Of a stretch of DNA of 64,000 bases, positions 10,499 to 22,063 are shown one piece after another (position 1 is the first letter of the stretch; each line of letters starts with the position of its first letter). The translations under genes and the position numbers were made by a program. This DNA is from Podospora pseudoanserina (Eukaryota; Ascomycota; Sordariomycetes; Sordariales; Podosporaceae), in contig NC_085925.1 of NCBI RefSeq assembly GCF_035222485.1, positions 1,922,001 through 1,986,000 of the forward strand, read 5' to 3'. The notes under the pieces are model-generated. The model searched no databases. It had not been told where the DNA came from and saw nothing but the letters and a program-made list of their open reading frames with translations.

Positions 10499-11477
10499 AT
10501 GGGCAAAAAGCGCACCAGAAACCCCGACGACGACGTCGCCATGATCGACGAAATCCCCGCGCAAACCAAGAAGAACAACAACGGCGGTGATAGCTCCGAC
10601 TCGGACGATGTTTGTCTCCCATCCCCCCTCCCCCCTTTCCCGGCCCATTAACACCCCTCCCCCCTAGGACATGGACATAGTAAACGTGGACTTCGAACTC
10701 TTCAACTACGACCCCACAATCGACTTCCACGGCGTAAGAACCCTCCTCCGCCAGCTCCTCGACGCCGACGCCTCCCTCTTCGACCTCTCCTCCCTCTCCG
10801 ACCTCATCGTCGAGCAAAACACGGTCGGCTCCACCTGCAAGGTCGACGATAAGGCCAACGACGCCTACGCCTTCCTCACCGTCCTCAACATCCAAGAGCA
10901 CTCCCCCACCAAACCCGTAGTCAGACAACTCGCCGAGTACCTTGCTGATCGCGCCACAAAGTCCCAAGATGAAACCCTGGCCAAGGTCGTGCCCGAAGTG
11001 TTGCTTGGAGAGGGGAAACAACAGGTCGGGTTGGTCCTGGCGGAAAGGTTACTCAACATGCCGGCCGAGGTCATCCCGCCAATGTGGAGCTGCATGATTG
11101 ATGAGATTGAGGCTGCGGTCGAGGACAAGGAGCCGTACGAGTTTACGCATTATCTTGTGCTTTCAAGAACGTACCTCGAGGTGGAGTCAACGTTGAATCA
11201 GACAGAGAGGAAAAGCAAGAGGTCAAAGGCGACGGGGGAGCTGCAGTATTTCCATCCCGAGGACGAGGAGATGAGAAAGTTTGCGACGGCGGCGGGAAGC
11301 TTTGAGTACACAAAGGAAGGACAGGCCGCGGTGGCGGATAGCAAGCGCGCGTTCCAAGAGATGGGGATCAAGCCGGTGGGCTTCATGATGTTGATCGAGG
11401 CGGAGAAGTTCCCCAAGGCTGTCCAGGGGATCACAGAGTATGTGGCCACTGGCGGGATGTCAATGGAGATTTCATAG
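10499..11477 (+). CDS. BCP1: Bcp1/BCCIP family nuclear protein
   Basis: Bcp1 is a conserved nuclear protein. In yeast it is a chaperone for ribosomal protein Rpl23 and is needed for nuclear export of the lipid kinase Mss4. The exons are 10499-10609 and 10668-11477, with a 58-nt intron (GTTTGT...TAG) between Asp codons. The N-terminus is a basic then acidic tail ([12 protein letters not shown]...SSDSDD). The core starts [26 protein letters not shown], the signature of the family, and ends near [22 protein letters not shown]. The 5' half of the coding strand is C-rich and the 3' half G-rich. It converges on ARO7 with only 95 bp between the stop codons. Confidence 0.93.
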
Positions 11478-11572
11478 GGAAAAAAGATGCTTAATATATA
11501 CTTTTATTTATTGCTCCCTGATCAAAGCCCAAGGAAGTCCAACGCTATGTTCTTGGTGAGTAGTAGTGACAA

Positions 11573-12431
11573 TCATTGCTGTTCGGGTTCGAGTCGCTGC
11601 ATGAGGTATTCTACCTCGACTTCCTTTGTCAGGGGAATGACAAAGTCTTCGTACATGGACACAACAGCCTCAACGTTGATCTTGACCTGCTCAGCAGCGT
11701 CTGGACCTTGGAGCGAGGGATCGGTGCCGTAGGTCTGCGCCTTGAGCTTGAGACGCTCCAACACCTTCTTCTCAACCGCCTTGTTGGTGATGGCCTCACC
11801 GATTCCGTCCCGGTCGCCAGCCCGGATCAACCTCGTGAACTTCTCCGTTTCCGACACAAACTTGGACTCGGCAACAAACTTGCCAAAGTGAATCCGCCTG
11901 GAAAGTGCTTGCAGGCAAGCAATGTCGCACGTGGCGGATGAGCCGTAGTTCTCCTGAGAAACACCCCTATCCTCGCGACCAAAGTCGCGGCAGACCTTTG
12001 GAAGGAAGTTCTCTGTGTAGAACTGCTTGATCTTGTCGTTCACACAGACCTCGTTGGGGTAGAGAATTTGAGGGTAGTCGAGTGGGTCGAGGATTGGCTT
12101 TTGGACGGCATCAGGAAAGAAAGGATACTCGTCCGGTGACTCAAAGCGGCGGATGAGGGATTGGAGTTTTTCCTGTTCCCGAAGGTACCAGTCCATAAAG
12201 CTCAATTCCGAGTTTGGGATCGGAACTGCTCCTGGGACGTAGATGTTTTTGTTAAGAGGGAACTGGACACGCTCAATGAGATGAAAGGTGATGGTATCCT
12301 CGAGACGACTGGGGGCTTGTTAGTTACTTGTGACCAAGAAGGCTAGGCGGGTAGACTGACATGAGCTGATAGCGGATGTTCGTGAGATCCAGGGCCTTTG
12401 ACCGGTCTGAAAGATCGATGATGGTGTCCAT
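11573..12431 (-). CDS. ARO7: Chorismate mutase (AroQ-class, allosteric eukaryotic type)
   Basis: Chorismate mutase converts chorismate to prephenate at the branch to phenylalanine and tyrosine. The fungal enzyme is feedback-inhibited by tyrosine and activated by tryptophan. The exons on the minus strand are 12431-12361 and 12308-11573. The 52-nt intron (GTCAGT...CAG) splits an Ile codon so that exon 1 ([23 protein letters not shown]) continues into [20 protein letters not shown]. The product is 268 residues, the usual length. Conserved family segments include [37 protein letters not shown] and [14 protein letters not shown], which carry active-site Arg and Lys residues. Confidence 0.95.
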
Positions 12432-13871
12432 TTTGAAATGAGAGTATCTTCTTGTCTGCCGAAGAAACGGGGCAGTTGTTTTGATGTTTGAAGGGGAAGA
12501 GGAACGACGAGAAGCCGACGTTAATGGGTACAATGAACGTGAGATGCGCCCAAGAACAATGCTACCCAAACGGTGAACGCAGGCCAGTGTAGGTGTGGTG
12601 CAAGTCGCGATTTCCAAGTCGTAGACCCAAAACTTGAAATCGATGACTCCTTTTTGAATTTGGATCACACAACTGCCGGTCTGAGCGGGTACCTGCTTCC
12701 CTCAATCAAACGTGGATGAACCACGGGCTTAGAGTCAAGAGAGGCAGGGAGTGGGTGGGTTGCTGCCGCGTGGTTCCGATCGCGGGGCCGAATATACCCC
12801 AGTGACGCACCCGGCAGCGGTCGCGGGGTTCAATGACAGCTTTCCCCTGGCCAATGTAACCTCAGCATTCCCCGATGACCCCCACTTTTACTGCCCGAAT
12901 CGGCTGTGTCACCTTCCGCTTGACCTTGGGGTTACTGTGTGAGAGCTGAAACGGCAGGCGGCGGGAAGAAGGTGAAGGCCGAGGTGAAGGGAAGGTGAAG
13001 TTCAAGGTGAGGCTAAGAAACCTCGGACAAAATGAAGGTGGAGGCGGCGGTAAAGAGATGGCCGGGACCCTAGCACTGGTGAAGTGTTCAAGCCCTTTTA
13101 CTGTGACGTGGCAAGTCCCCTCAACCCACAGAAAAACTACAAGCTCAATGGTATCAAATATGCCAAAGAAATCGGGACTATCACTGAGGTAAAGATAGAG
13201 TTTGGTCGTGGACTACGACGGAGGTGGTCGCGTGCCGTATGTGTTGATCATGGGAGGGAACGACTCTGTATGGATAATGACAAGGCTGCCAGAATTGGCT
13301 GATGTTTGTGCTCTTCTTCAGTATCCATCTCTGGCTCTCCACGTGAAAGAACCCACAGGAAACTTTTCAATCCATCCGTCGGCTTCTTGCATGAATGAAA
13401 AAGATTGCTTCGGGGGAGCCGGTAAATTGATAAGACCTCGATGCTACTCTGGTGGAGGTTTCAAAGGGGAGAGGCACTGATTCCATATCTTGACAAAACA
13501 GCATATTTAACCCCAACCCTTGCTTCCCCGCATCGGTCTGTGACGTTTTTTTCAAGGTGTGCCGCCGGCGACTAGGACTGGGCTCACAACCGGCTTTAAC
13601 ATTTCCTGGCCCCCCCCAAAATTGTGCCGCGCCTCTTCCCAACCACCACAAAACACACACAGCTCGGCATTGTCTTCGCCAGCTCTGGCTGTGTCACTTC
13701 ATGTCGCTCCCACTGCGTTGTCGACACTACACCACAGCACCCTGAATCACTACATTCAGCTGTGCTTGTCTGCCTCCCATTTACGAATTGACTGCGTCAT
13801 AAAACCGAAAGCTTTCTGGAGCTCACCGAAAACCGGGCGAAGGGCGATAACCCCCTGAGGCGCGCCTACTG
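12432..13871. other. Intergenic: divergent promoters of ARO7 and MDV1
   Basis: These 1.4 kb lie between two divergently transcribed genes, and no gene is supported. Purine-rich short repeats (GAAGGTGAAG-like) occur at about 12965-13015, and a CCAAT box lies near 12851. It should contain both promoters and 5' leaders. Confidence 0.6.
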
Positions 13872-16054
13872 ATGGCCGACCCAGGGCAGAAGGATGACTT
13901 TCCCGACCTGTCGTCCTTTGATGACGATGTGTCGGTGATATCTGTGAGCGCCAACTTTTATCGGGCCGCAATGGGGCTCGGGAACGATGCTCATCAGCAG
14001 GCAGAAACACTAACCAAGTGATCAATCATGGTAGACTCGAGGAGTCGAGGCATTCGGCCGCAAAGTGACGAGCACGGCGAGCCATCTGATCGGTACTATT
14101 GCCGATCCAACCTCCCACCCTCACTACACCAGGGCCATGACCGAGGTCTCCCGTCAGTTGACGAAACCGTCTCTGCAGCGCACCATGTTCTCGATGGCGC
14201 GCACTACGCCTACCGACCTGGTAAGGTCCCGCCTCTCTACCACGGAAATACATTCGCGCGCTCTTGCCTATGTACCGGATGAGCTGCTCAAGAACATCCC
14301 CGAGGATGAGAACTCGTACTCTCTTTTCCAGGGCTTCAAAGCCAGCTTCCCCGAGTTCGCCGAGGATTCCAAGGGCAAGAAGCACAGGCGGCGTGTCTCC
14401 AGAGGAAGACGGCTTCTGGAGGAAAGGCCCACGACACCGGATGGATCGCCGGAATCGGTGCATAAGATCAAGAAGGAGAAGTCAACCATGATGCATCAGT
14501 TGGAGATGTTGAGCATTCGGAAGAATATGGCCAGCGCTGAGATCAAGGAGATTGATGCCAAACTGGAGAACCTTGTAGGCATGAGGAAGATCATCCTTGA
14601 AAGGCTGGCAGCTCTGGAGAAGGACGAGGCGTTGCTTGAGCATGATAGTGGGTCTTTCCCCTACACGGCATTGCCTACTAAGCTAACGTTTGACTGCAGT
14701 TGTCGAGGTTGAGACGAGATTAGAAGAGGCTCAGGAGATGGCTGTCGAGGCAGCCTCTATTGCCCAACACACACCGGCGAGATCAGAAGACGAGCAAAAC
14801 GAGGACGAGAACGCACCTGGTTTCATGTCGCAGTCCATTTACGAGAAGCTCCCATCAGTATCATCAGGAAGTGGCCCTGTTAAGCGGAAGCCGAGAAGTA
14901 TCAGGAGGAAGTCGGCGCCGATTTTGCACGAGCACTTCGAGCCAGGAAGCATGATCCGCTCGATGCGCGCGCATCAGGACAGCATCACTACTCTCGACTT
15001 TGACGCCCCCTTTGGATTGATGGTTTCGGCTGCAATGGATGATTCAGTTCGTGTTTGGGATCTGAACGCTGGTCGCTGCATTGGTCTCTTGGATGGCCAC
15101 ACTGCTTCGGTTCGCGCTCTCCAGGTCGAAGACAACTTCTTGGCAACTGGCTCTATGGATGCGACTATTCGGCTCTGGGATCTCAGCAAGGCTCACTACG
15201 ACCCGCAAGGCAGCAGCTTTGGTAAGGAGGAGGACGATGACGAGGACGCTCTTGCCTTCGAGAACCCCAGCGACTTGCCGGTAGACCCTCCTGCCAACAG
15301 CATGGCTGATTGCCCACTCTTCACCTTGCAAGCTCATCTTGACGAAATCACGGCTCTTCACTTCCGAGGTAATGTTCTTGTGTCAGGTTCTGCTGATAAG
15401 ACTCTTCGGCAATGGGATCTGGAGAAGGGACGTTGCGTGCAGACTCTGGACGTTATGTGGGCTGCCGCGCAGGCCACTGCTCTCTCCCACGACAGTGATA
15501 CCTGGAGACAAACCAACAAGGCCCCGGATACGTCTGCGGATTTCGTTGGCGCACTCCAAGTCTTCGAATCCGCACTCGCCTGCGGTACGGCCGATGGCAT
15601 GGTCAGGCTCTGGGATTTGCGCAGCGGACAGGTGCATCGCAGCTTGGTAGGCCATACTGGGCCTGTCACCTGCCTGCAGTTTGACGACGTACACCTGGTT
15701 ACTGGCAGTTTGGACAGAAGCATTCGGGTGAGTGTAAATTCGAGGTTATTCAAGGGACGTTTGCTAACTGGTGGCCAGATCTGGGATCTCCGAACTGGGT
15801 CCATCTATGACGCCTATGCATATGACAACCCGATCACAAGCATGATGTTTGATCAAAGACGCATTGTCGCCGCTGCTGGCGAGGATGTCGTCAAGGTATA
15901 CGACAAGGTTGAGGGCCGGCACTGGGACTGCGGTGCTGGCATCACCGAGGCCGATGAAGCCAAGAGCCCTGCCATCGTGGAGCAAGTGCGCATCCGGGAC
16001 GGATACATGGTTGAGGGTCGGCGGGACGGCATCGTTGGCGTCTGGACCTGCTAG
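13872..16054 (+). CDS. MDV1: Mitochondrial division protein 1 (WD40 adaptor for dynamin)
   Basis: Mdv1/Caf4 proteins bind Fis1 on the mitochondrial outer membrane and recruit the dynamin Dnm1 for fission. The exons are 13872-13943, 14035-14647, 14700-15727 and 15779-16054. The joins restore [16 protein letters not shown] and [19 protein letters not shown], both typical of the Sordariomycete protein. The N-terminal half is helical and Fis1-binding ([19 protein letters not shown]...), followed by a coiled coil (~185-245) for dimerisation. At least six or seven WD repeats fill the C-terminal half ([39 protein letters not shown]). The last intron is 51 nt, a multiple of three without a stop, so its retention would add 17 residues inside a WD blade. 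Confidence 0.94.
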
Positions 16055-16811
16055 TCCTCTGGGTCCCCAGTACAGAGAATCTTGTATAACGTTACCATGT
16101 ATCAGTAAAAAGAGACGACAGCGATGACATTTGGAGACATGAAGTCAGTTTTAGGAACATTTCACGGTTTTAAAGGCACATATCGGATGAGCATGATCAG
16201 AAGTATACGCAAGTGAGGCTTAGACAATGATTATTTGTCCGTGATTCGGTTGCCGAGTGTTGTGCACAATCTCGAGGAGGTAGCGGCCGCATCACCCGCG
16301 CCCAAGTGTGCAGGAGGGCCAATGAAAGGGAAGCAAACTCCCCAATACGGCAGGCGCGCTATCTCCGGCCTTGCTGAAGCCGGGCGGAGGAGGACCGCAT
16401 CACCGCCCCTGGGGCAAAATCTGCCGGACAGGAATCTGCGGGCCCGCATCCCGCGGATCCCCTTTTTCTAAGCTGTCTTGTGGTTTCTCGGGGCTACATC
16501 TTTTCATCCGAGATGCGGGCGGTGTTGGTCCTGATGGTTGCTGAGGCGGAAAGGTTCGACGGGACTACGGAGTATCAGAAGAAACCGAGAGTCTCAGCCC
16601 TATGTTGGTTTCTCGAGCGTAGTGGTTATCAAAGCTGAATCATGATGGTGAAAGGTGAAGGGAGGGATGTTAGGGTTGAGGTATAAGTATTCGTGATATC
16701 CGCCGTTTTCAACAGTCCAAAATTATCATCACCATCATCATACACACCCGACTGTCTGTACAGTTATCACATCATACCATTTAACACGCAGAATCACCAA
16801 GCAGAATCACC
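16055..16811. other. Intergenic: MDV1 3' end and aldo-keto reductase promoter
   Basis: No gene is seen in these 757 bp. The segment 16280-16460 is GC-rich with several CGG/CCG triplets, as would suit Zn2Cys6 factor sites, but no single spacing is convincing. A pyrimidine-rich leader with CACCATCATC runs precedes the downstream start codon. Confidence 0.5.
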
Positions 16812-18194
16812 ATGGCACCCACCTTTGAAGAAGCCCTCACCTCTACCTTTACCCTCGCGCCTCCCCCCAAGAGCCCTCTGGCGCGCTACCGACTCCTGTC
16901 TCCCACAGCAGGAGTGAGAGTCAGCCCGCTGTGCTTGGGTGGTTTAAACATCGGTGATGAGTGGTACGCCGCCCCCCGATCCCCCTTTCCTTCCCACCAG
17001 AGTTAAGCTAACCCACATAAAGGAAAGCCCTCATGGGCGAAATGACCCAACCCCAAGCCTTCTCCCTCCTCGACTACTTCTACTCGGCCGGAGGCAACTT
17101 CATCGACACGGCCAACGCCTACCAAAAGGAGCAGTCTGAGCAGTGGATCGGGGAGTGGATGGCCCGGCGTGGGGTCAGAGATCAGATGTGTAAGTCCCTC
17201 CCCCCCTGCCTTTCTCTTCAAGGGCGGAGCTGACGATAAAGGGGCGCAGTCATCTCAACCAAATACAGCAACAACTTCCGCGCCGGCCACGGCGAAACCG
17301 AGATCATGGCCAGCTACATCGGCAACGGCACCAAGTCATTACACACCAGCGTTCACGCCTCGTTAAAGAAGCTACAGACGGGGTACATCGACCTGCTCTT
17401 CGTCCACTGGTACGACTACGCGACTTCAATCCCGGAGTTGATGCAGAGTCTCAACGTGCTGGTCAATCAAGGAAAGGTGCTGTATCTTGGGATCAGCGAC
17501 GCGCCGGCGTGGGTGGTGACAAAGGCGAATCAATACGCGAGGGATCACGCGCTTAGGGGGTTTAGTGTTTACCAGGGTGAGTGGTCAGCTGTGGCGAGGG
17601 ATTTTGAGAGGGATATTATACCGATGTGTAGGGAGGAGGGGATGGGGATCATGCCTTGGGGTGCGTTGGGGGGTGGGAATTTCAAGAGTGAGGGGGGGCA
17701 GAGGAGGGCAGAAGGGGGGGTGAAGGGGAAGGGTTCACGCGCCGGTTGGGGAGAGACATGTCAAGGTTGCTAAGGCGTTGGGACGGGTGGCGGAGAGGAG
17801 GGGGACGGGGTTGACGAGTGTGGCGCTGGCATATGTGATGCAGAAGGCGCCGTATGTTTTTCCGGTCGTGGGGGGGAGGAAGATTGAGCATTTGAGGGAG
17901 AATATTGAGGCGTTGAAGGTGAGGTTGGAGAGGGAGGATTTTGAGGAGATTGAGGGAACGGTGGAGTTTGATTTGGGTTGGCCGAATAAGTTGCAGTTTG
18001 GGGGGAGGTTGCCGGAGAATATGCAGGATTTTTGGTTGATGGGGACGGCGGGGTGGTTTGATAATGTGCCGGTTGTGAAGGCTATTGTGCCGGCCAAGGA
18101 GGAGGAGGCTGGTGATCTGAGTAGTGATCATGCGGATGGGGCTAAGGTGGTGTCGTTGGTGAGTGGTGGGTGGAAGGGGGTCAAAGGTGAGTAA
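16812..18194 (+). CDS. Aryl-alcohol-dehydrogenase-type aldo-keto reductase, frameshifted
   Basis: This is an NADPH-dependent aldo-keto reductase of the fungal AAD/norsolorinic-acid-reductase-like family. Three exons can be joined: 16812-16963, 17023-17189 and 17250 onward. The joins give DEWKALMGEM and [13 protein letters not shown]. The catalytic tetrad is visible as Asp in IDTANAY, Tyr in the same segment, Lys in STKYS and His in LFVHWYD. Exon 3 then needs a +1 change of frame between about 17690 and 17735. The first frame runs through [14 protein letters not shown] and stops at 17773. The homologous continuation ([28 protein letters not shown]...) is in the next frame and ends at 18194. 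The switch lies in a region of G homopolymers, so an assembly or sequencing error is as likely as a true null allele. Confidence 0.85.
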
Positions 18195-18586
18195 CCTTGA
18201 GATGAGTTTTTTTGGCTTTTGTTTGAAGTTTCTTTCGAGGATAGATAATCTAGTTGTCTCTTTACCACCAATAACGTTATGACCAATGTGCATTAAGTGT
18301 ACAGGTTTATGTGCGGTGTCCTGGGCCGTCTTGCTCCTTCCTTGATACTACCGCTCCTTCCTCGATACATCAGCCAGCCGCTCCGGAAGGTGCATCTGAA
18401 CACATACCTTCCAACAGAGAATGTACCGGAAAGACTTTTCCGTTTAATGTAACACATGACTTGATTCCCATCCTCAGTTTTCTGTTCGACATCGAGACCT
18501 TGACTCGACAGTTCCTCTGGCTGTACTGGTGTCGCGGTGAGCCCCTGACCCCATGCACCTGGCTCTCAACCACGGTAGTCTTCACG

Positions 18587-20127
18587 ATGGCCACCGAAGA
18601 AGGCGCGGAGACATACAAAATTCAGGTGACACCCCTTCAGCCAAGGTCCTCCAATCTTCGTACATATTCACGCAAGAAGTCAATCAGCAAGCTGCCGTCA
18701 CTCAAGCCATCCCAGAAACAGTATCCTGTCAAGCCACCGCAACAAACTCAGCTAAATCTTCGAGTGACGAAGACACCGAGTAACGTTTCGAAGGCGGATG
18801 AGCCAAGACCCTCGAGTCGCATCGAGGTTGTCATTCCGGATACAGAGAGTGCTAGTTTCGATCCTCATGACTACGATGACGCCTATGTTGGTGAGGAGGA
18901 GGATGAAGTCGTGGATGACGACGTGGGCGGCAATGAAGTCGCGGAGAACTATGAAGTGGTATATGCAAGCGAAGGTGATGGTGAGAATCTGAACACAACA
19001 AGAAGAGAGTGTACGTGTGGTATTCCTGACAGAAACATGTGAGCCTGCTAACGTCCAAAATAGCCAACACAGTCTTCCTCCCGCCTGGCGCAGGGGAAGA
19101 CGTGTATAATATACCAGATGACTTACCAGAAGACTTGCCGCCTGTCGTACCCAATAACAGTGATCGCCAGAAGAAGTCCAACGGCAGTGAACGCCAGAAG
19201 GACCCGGTCCAGGTTGTAATGCCATCAATAACACCACACTTCACACAACAGATGATTCGCGGCCGACCGCCCGGCAATGGTCCTCGACGCCCTCACCTAA
19301 TCTTCAACAAGCTCCCTTCGAGAAGCCGCTTCAAAAAGCTCCCGCAGAAATCCGGACGACAGACCTCGGCTCTCCGCTCCAACCCAGGCGACGGTTTCTC
19401 AGACGATGAAATCAAACGCTCTGGCCTCGTACTCCGTCGCAGTGCGAAGCAAAACACATCAATCACACGCGTGGCTGACACTGATATCCCCCGCAGACCA
19501 CCACTTCCCAGGCTCAAGCAGGACAAGAGAAGGGCAGACTCGGAGGACAGTGTTTTCGAGATCAGACCAAGAAAGAGGACAAAATGCACCCAAGAGCAGC
19601 CAGACTCAATCGCCAATCGGTCAACTCAATGGAGATCAACTCCTCGGATTGCAGTCCCAACACAGATCCTCATTCCACCTCTCCGCCAGCCCAGTAATTC
19701 CAAGGCCAGGGTTATCGTCCATCCACCCACAAGTGATGAGGATGAGGAATCAGAGTACAACCCAGACGACAGAGTCATTATCACCCAAAGCAGAGACTTC
19801 ATTACCTCATCAGACTTGCGAACCACTGAGGACGAGGAGGACGAGGAGGACGAGGACGAAAAGGAGGAGGACGAGGAGGAGGACGAGGAGGACGAGGACG
19901 AGGACGAGGAGAAAGAGGAGGACGAGGAGAAAGAGGAGGACGAGGAGGAGGGCAGTGGTTATGCAACATACATCTCCGAGACTTTCACCGGAGGCCAACG
20001 ATCGAGCTCAGTACCTGTCGAGCCCACAGTACAGAGTGACAGTGCAGGCAACGGGGTGGATGCCGGGGTGCAGATTACTCAGGGGCTGGAAAAACGGAGA
20101 GGGTTGAAGAGGAGTAAGACGCAGTAG
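18587..20127 (+). CDS. Unrecognised acidic nuclear-type protein
   Basis: I do not recognise a domain here. Two exons, 18587-19010 and 19064-20127, are joined by a 53-nt intron with GTACGT, a CTGCTAAC branch site and TAG. The join gives TTRRESNTVFLPPG. The first in-frame ATG of the extended frame is at 18311, but MATEEGAETYKIQVTPL at 18587 is preferred because upstream codons read like leader. The product of about 495 residues is largely disordered: basic SRK-rich patches (YSRKKSISKLPSLK, RSRFKKLPQKSGRQ, RPRKRTKC) and a long run of Asp/Glu at about 19830-19950 made of GAGGAC and GAG repeats. This composition suggests a nuclear or chromatin-associated protein, but that is inference only. Confidence 0.7.
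19829..19953 (+). repeat. GAG/GAC codon repeat encoding an Asp/Glu run
   Basis: This imperfect trinucleotide/hexanucleotide tract (GAGGAC, GAGGAG, AAAGAG) lies within the acidic orphan gene. It encodes about forty acidic residues with occasional lysines. Such tracts commonly vary in length between strains. Confidence 0.8.
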
Positions 20128-20516
20128 AGAGGCGCAAGGGCACAATGACTGGCCATGTAAAGGATTGACAATATTTTGGAACGTAGGGGGAAGACTGTAG
20201 GAAAGAAAGGGCGGAAAGAAGGAGGGGGATGTATTCAACATGCTTGACAATCTTTGCTGCACATAGCTTCTCAGCGGTTGGCTTGAACATCACCCTGCAT
20301 ATTTAGGCCATTAATCAGACAGCGACCTTGCTCTTCTTGGCTATTTTTATTTGTTACATTGTCATCATCAATATGTTCTCTTGCCAGCACCAAAAAAAAC
20401 AACCTGAAAAAAACACGAATTCTCGATTCCCATTCCCAAACGCCTGGAACATTAAAAAGCAAGAGATATCTTCCCTCTCATCATCTCGAACTCCTAGTAG
20501 ACCACAAACGGGCTCC

Positions 20517-21630
20517 TTATTTGGTCCCCTTTCCCTTGGCCTCCGTCTCCCCCAGCTCCCTCACAAACACCCTTGTCCTCCCCTGCCCGGTATAATCCTC
20601 CATCCCCGTCTCAAACCCAGGGCAAACCCCAATAGCGAGGTACTTCCCATCCCCACTGAACCCCAAGCTCGCCACCGCCTCGGGGAACTTTTGATACTGC
20701 CTCATCCTCCTCTTGGCCTCGGCATCCCAAAGCGCGACCGTCCCATCACCACCACCAGAGGCAAAAGTGCCGTATACCGGGTGAAAAGCGAGGGCGTTGA
20801 CAGGATAAACTATATCCCCACCACCTTCTTCTTCCGGGGCGGCCTGCCGGTGGCACTTGAACGCGTATTTCCTCGCCTGCGATTCGGGCGTGTCCTCGAA
20901 CCACTCCACCGCCACCCTCCCCTCAATCGAGGAAGTAGCATACCCAGCATCATTGGGCATGCACGCCACCGCGCGCGTCAAAAACTTGAGCGACGACTCC
21001 CTCGTCTGCCATGGGGCGGGAGGACTGGTGGCAGCCGCCAAGGTAGGCAAATCATAAATATGCACCAACCTCGCCGTCATAGCCACCACCAACTTCGTCG
21101 GGGACGATGACAAGGCGTGAGGTTTCCCGGGAAGGGGGATGACCAACGGGTCCGACCCCGGTTCGGAAAGCTTGTGGACGTGGAGGGTGTTGTCCCAGCT
21201 AGCGGAGATGAGGAGGTTGTGCGCGGAAGAGTAAACTACGCAGCGAACAGGCTCGGAGTGTTTCGACAGGACGGTCTGCTCGCCAGAGATGAGGTCGATC
21301 TTCTTGACTTGTCGGTCCATGCCTGCGGTGTAGGCATCATTGTTGGAGGCATCGCCGAAGCAGACGTCTAGGACAGGGGCGCGGTGCTCGTATTTGTTGA
21401 GAAGATTGGCGTTGTCGCCTTCGCCTTCGGTGAGTTGGTAGAGGTAGACGTGCCTGTCCCAGGAGGAGACGAGGAGGCGGTGGGAGGAGTCGGGGGAGAA
21501 GACGAGGGAGGAGACGGCGTCGGTGGGGGGTTGGGGGAGTTCGAATTGTGTTGCTGTTTTATCACCCTATTAATATATACACGTATCATCGATGATGTAT
21601 AAAGATGCGCGAATACATACAAGGAGCCAT
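20517..21630 (-). CDS. BUB3: Spindle-checkpoint WD40 protein Bub3
   Basis: Bub3 carries Bub1 and Mad3/BubR1 to phosphorylated Spc105/KNL1 at kinetochores and is part of the mitotic checkpoint complex. The exons are 21630-21621 (ten bases, MAP plus one base) and 21553-20517. The 67-nt intron begins GTATGT, and splicing yields MAPSTQFELPQPPTDAVSSLVFSP, the typical fungal Bub3 start. WD blades include LLVSSWDRHVYLYQL, DAYTAGMDRQVKKIDL, LLISASWDNTLHVHKL and GTFASGGGDGTVALWDAEAKRR. The conserved Bub3 segment FKCHRQ...YPVNALAFHPVYGTFA is present. The total is 348 residues. The gene is divergent from GPN2 across 433 bp. Confidence 0.94.
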
Positions 21631-22063
21631 TTTGTCCTGATTTCTCCGTTGTGTGGTGGGAAAGCTGAATCCTGTTGAACAATCAATCACCGTTTGGGAG
21701 CTCTCTCGCAGATGGGAACTGTTGCGAAAGAGCTCCAATGCGACAACCAATCTCTGGGCAATGGCAGTAAACAAGCCTTGGCATATTCTGCCGTCCCACA
21801 CCGCTATTATTTTCCAGACGACCGGTCCCCTATGGCCCCCCACTTGCCGCCCCTAGGTTGCGGTCAGCGTCATCGTCTCCCGCTAATCTTTTGGCGGGGC
21901 AGATGCAAGCACCGTGAAGCTGTCAAATGTCAACCAACTACTGAACCGAACCATCCAGAACACATCACTCTCACGCGACGCGATTAACATTGAGGCTCAC
22001 AACACCACCCTTTCGACGAAACACACACCTTTCTTACAACTCTCCCACAACGCACAACACAAA
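21631..22063. other. Divergent promoter BUB3/GPN2
   Basis: This 433-bp shared upstream region holds no gene. Short frames inside it on both strands are chance. Confidence 0.6.

Noticed and set aside
17690-17733. A 44-nt intron to explain the aldo-keto reductase frame change
   Set aside because: The GT...AG pair that can be drawn joins into the wrong frame and would remove the conserved [10 protein letters not shown] segment.
18311-18586. N-terminal extension of the acidic orphan to the ATG at 18311
   Set aside because: In frame but cysteine/threonine-rich and unlike the rest of the protein; more likely leader sequence.
20328-21110. 260-codon plus-strand frame opposite BUB3
   Set aside because: Lies entirely antisense to verified WD repeats; proline/arginine-rich shadow.
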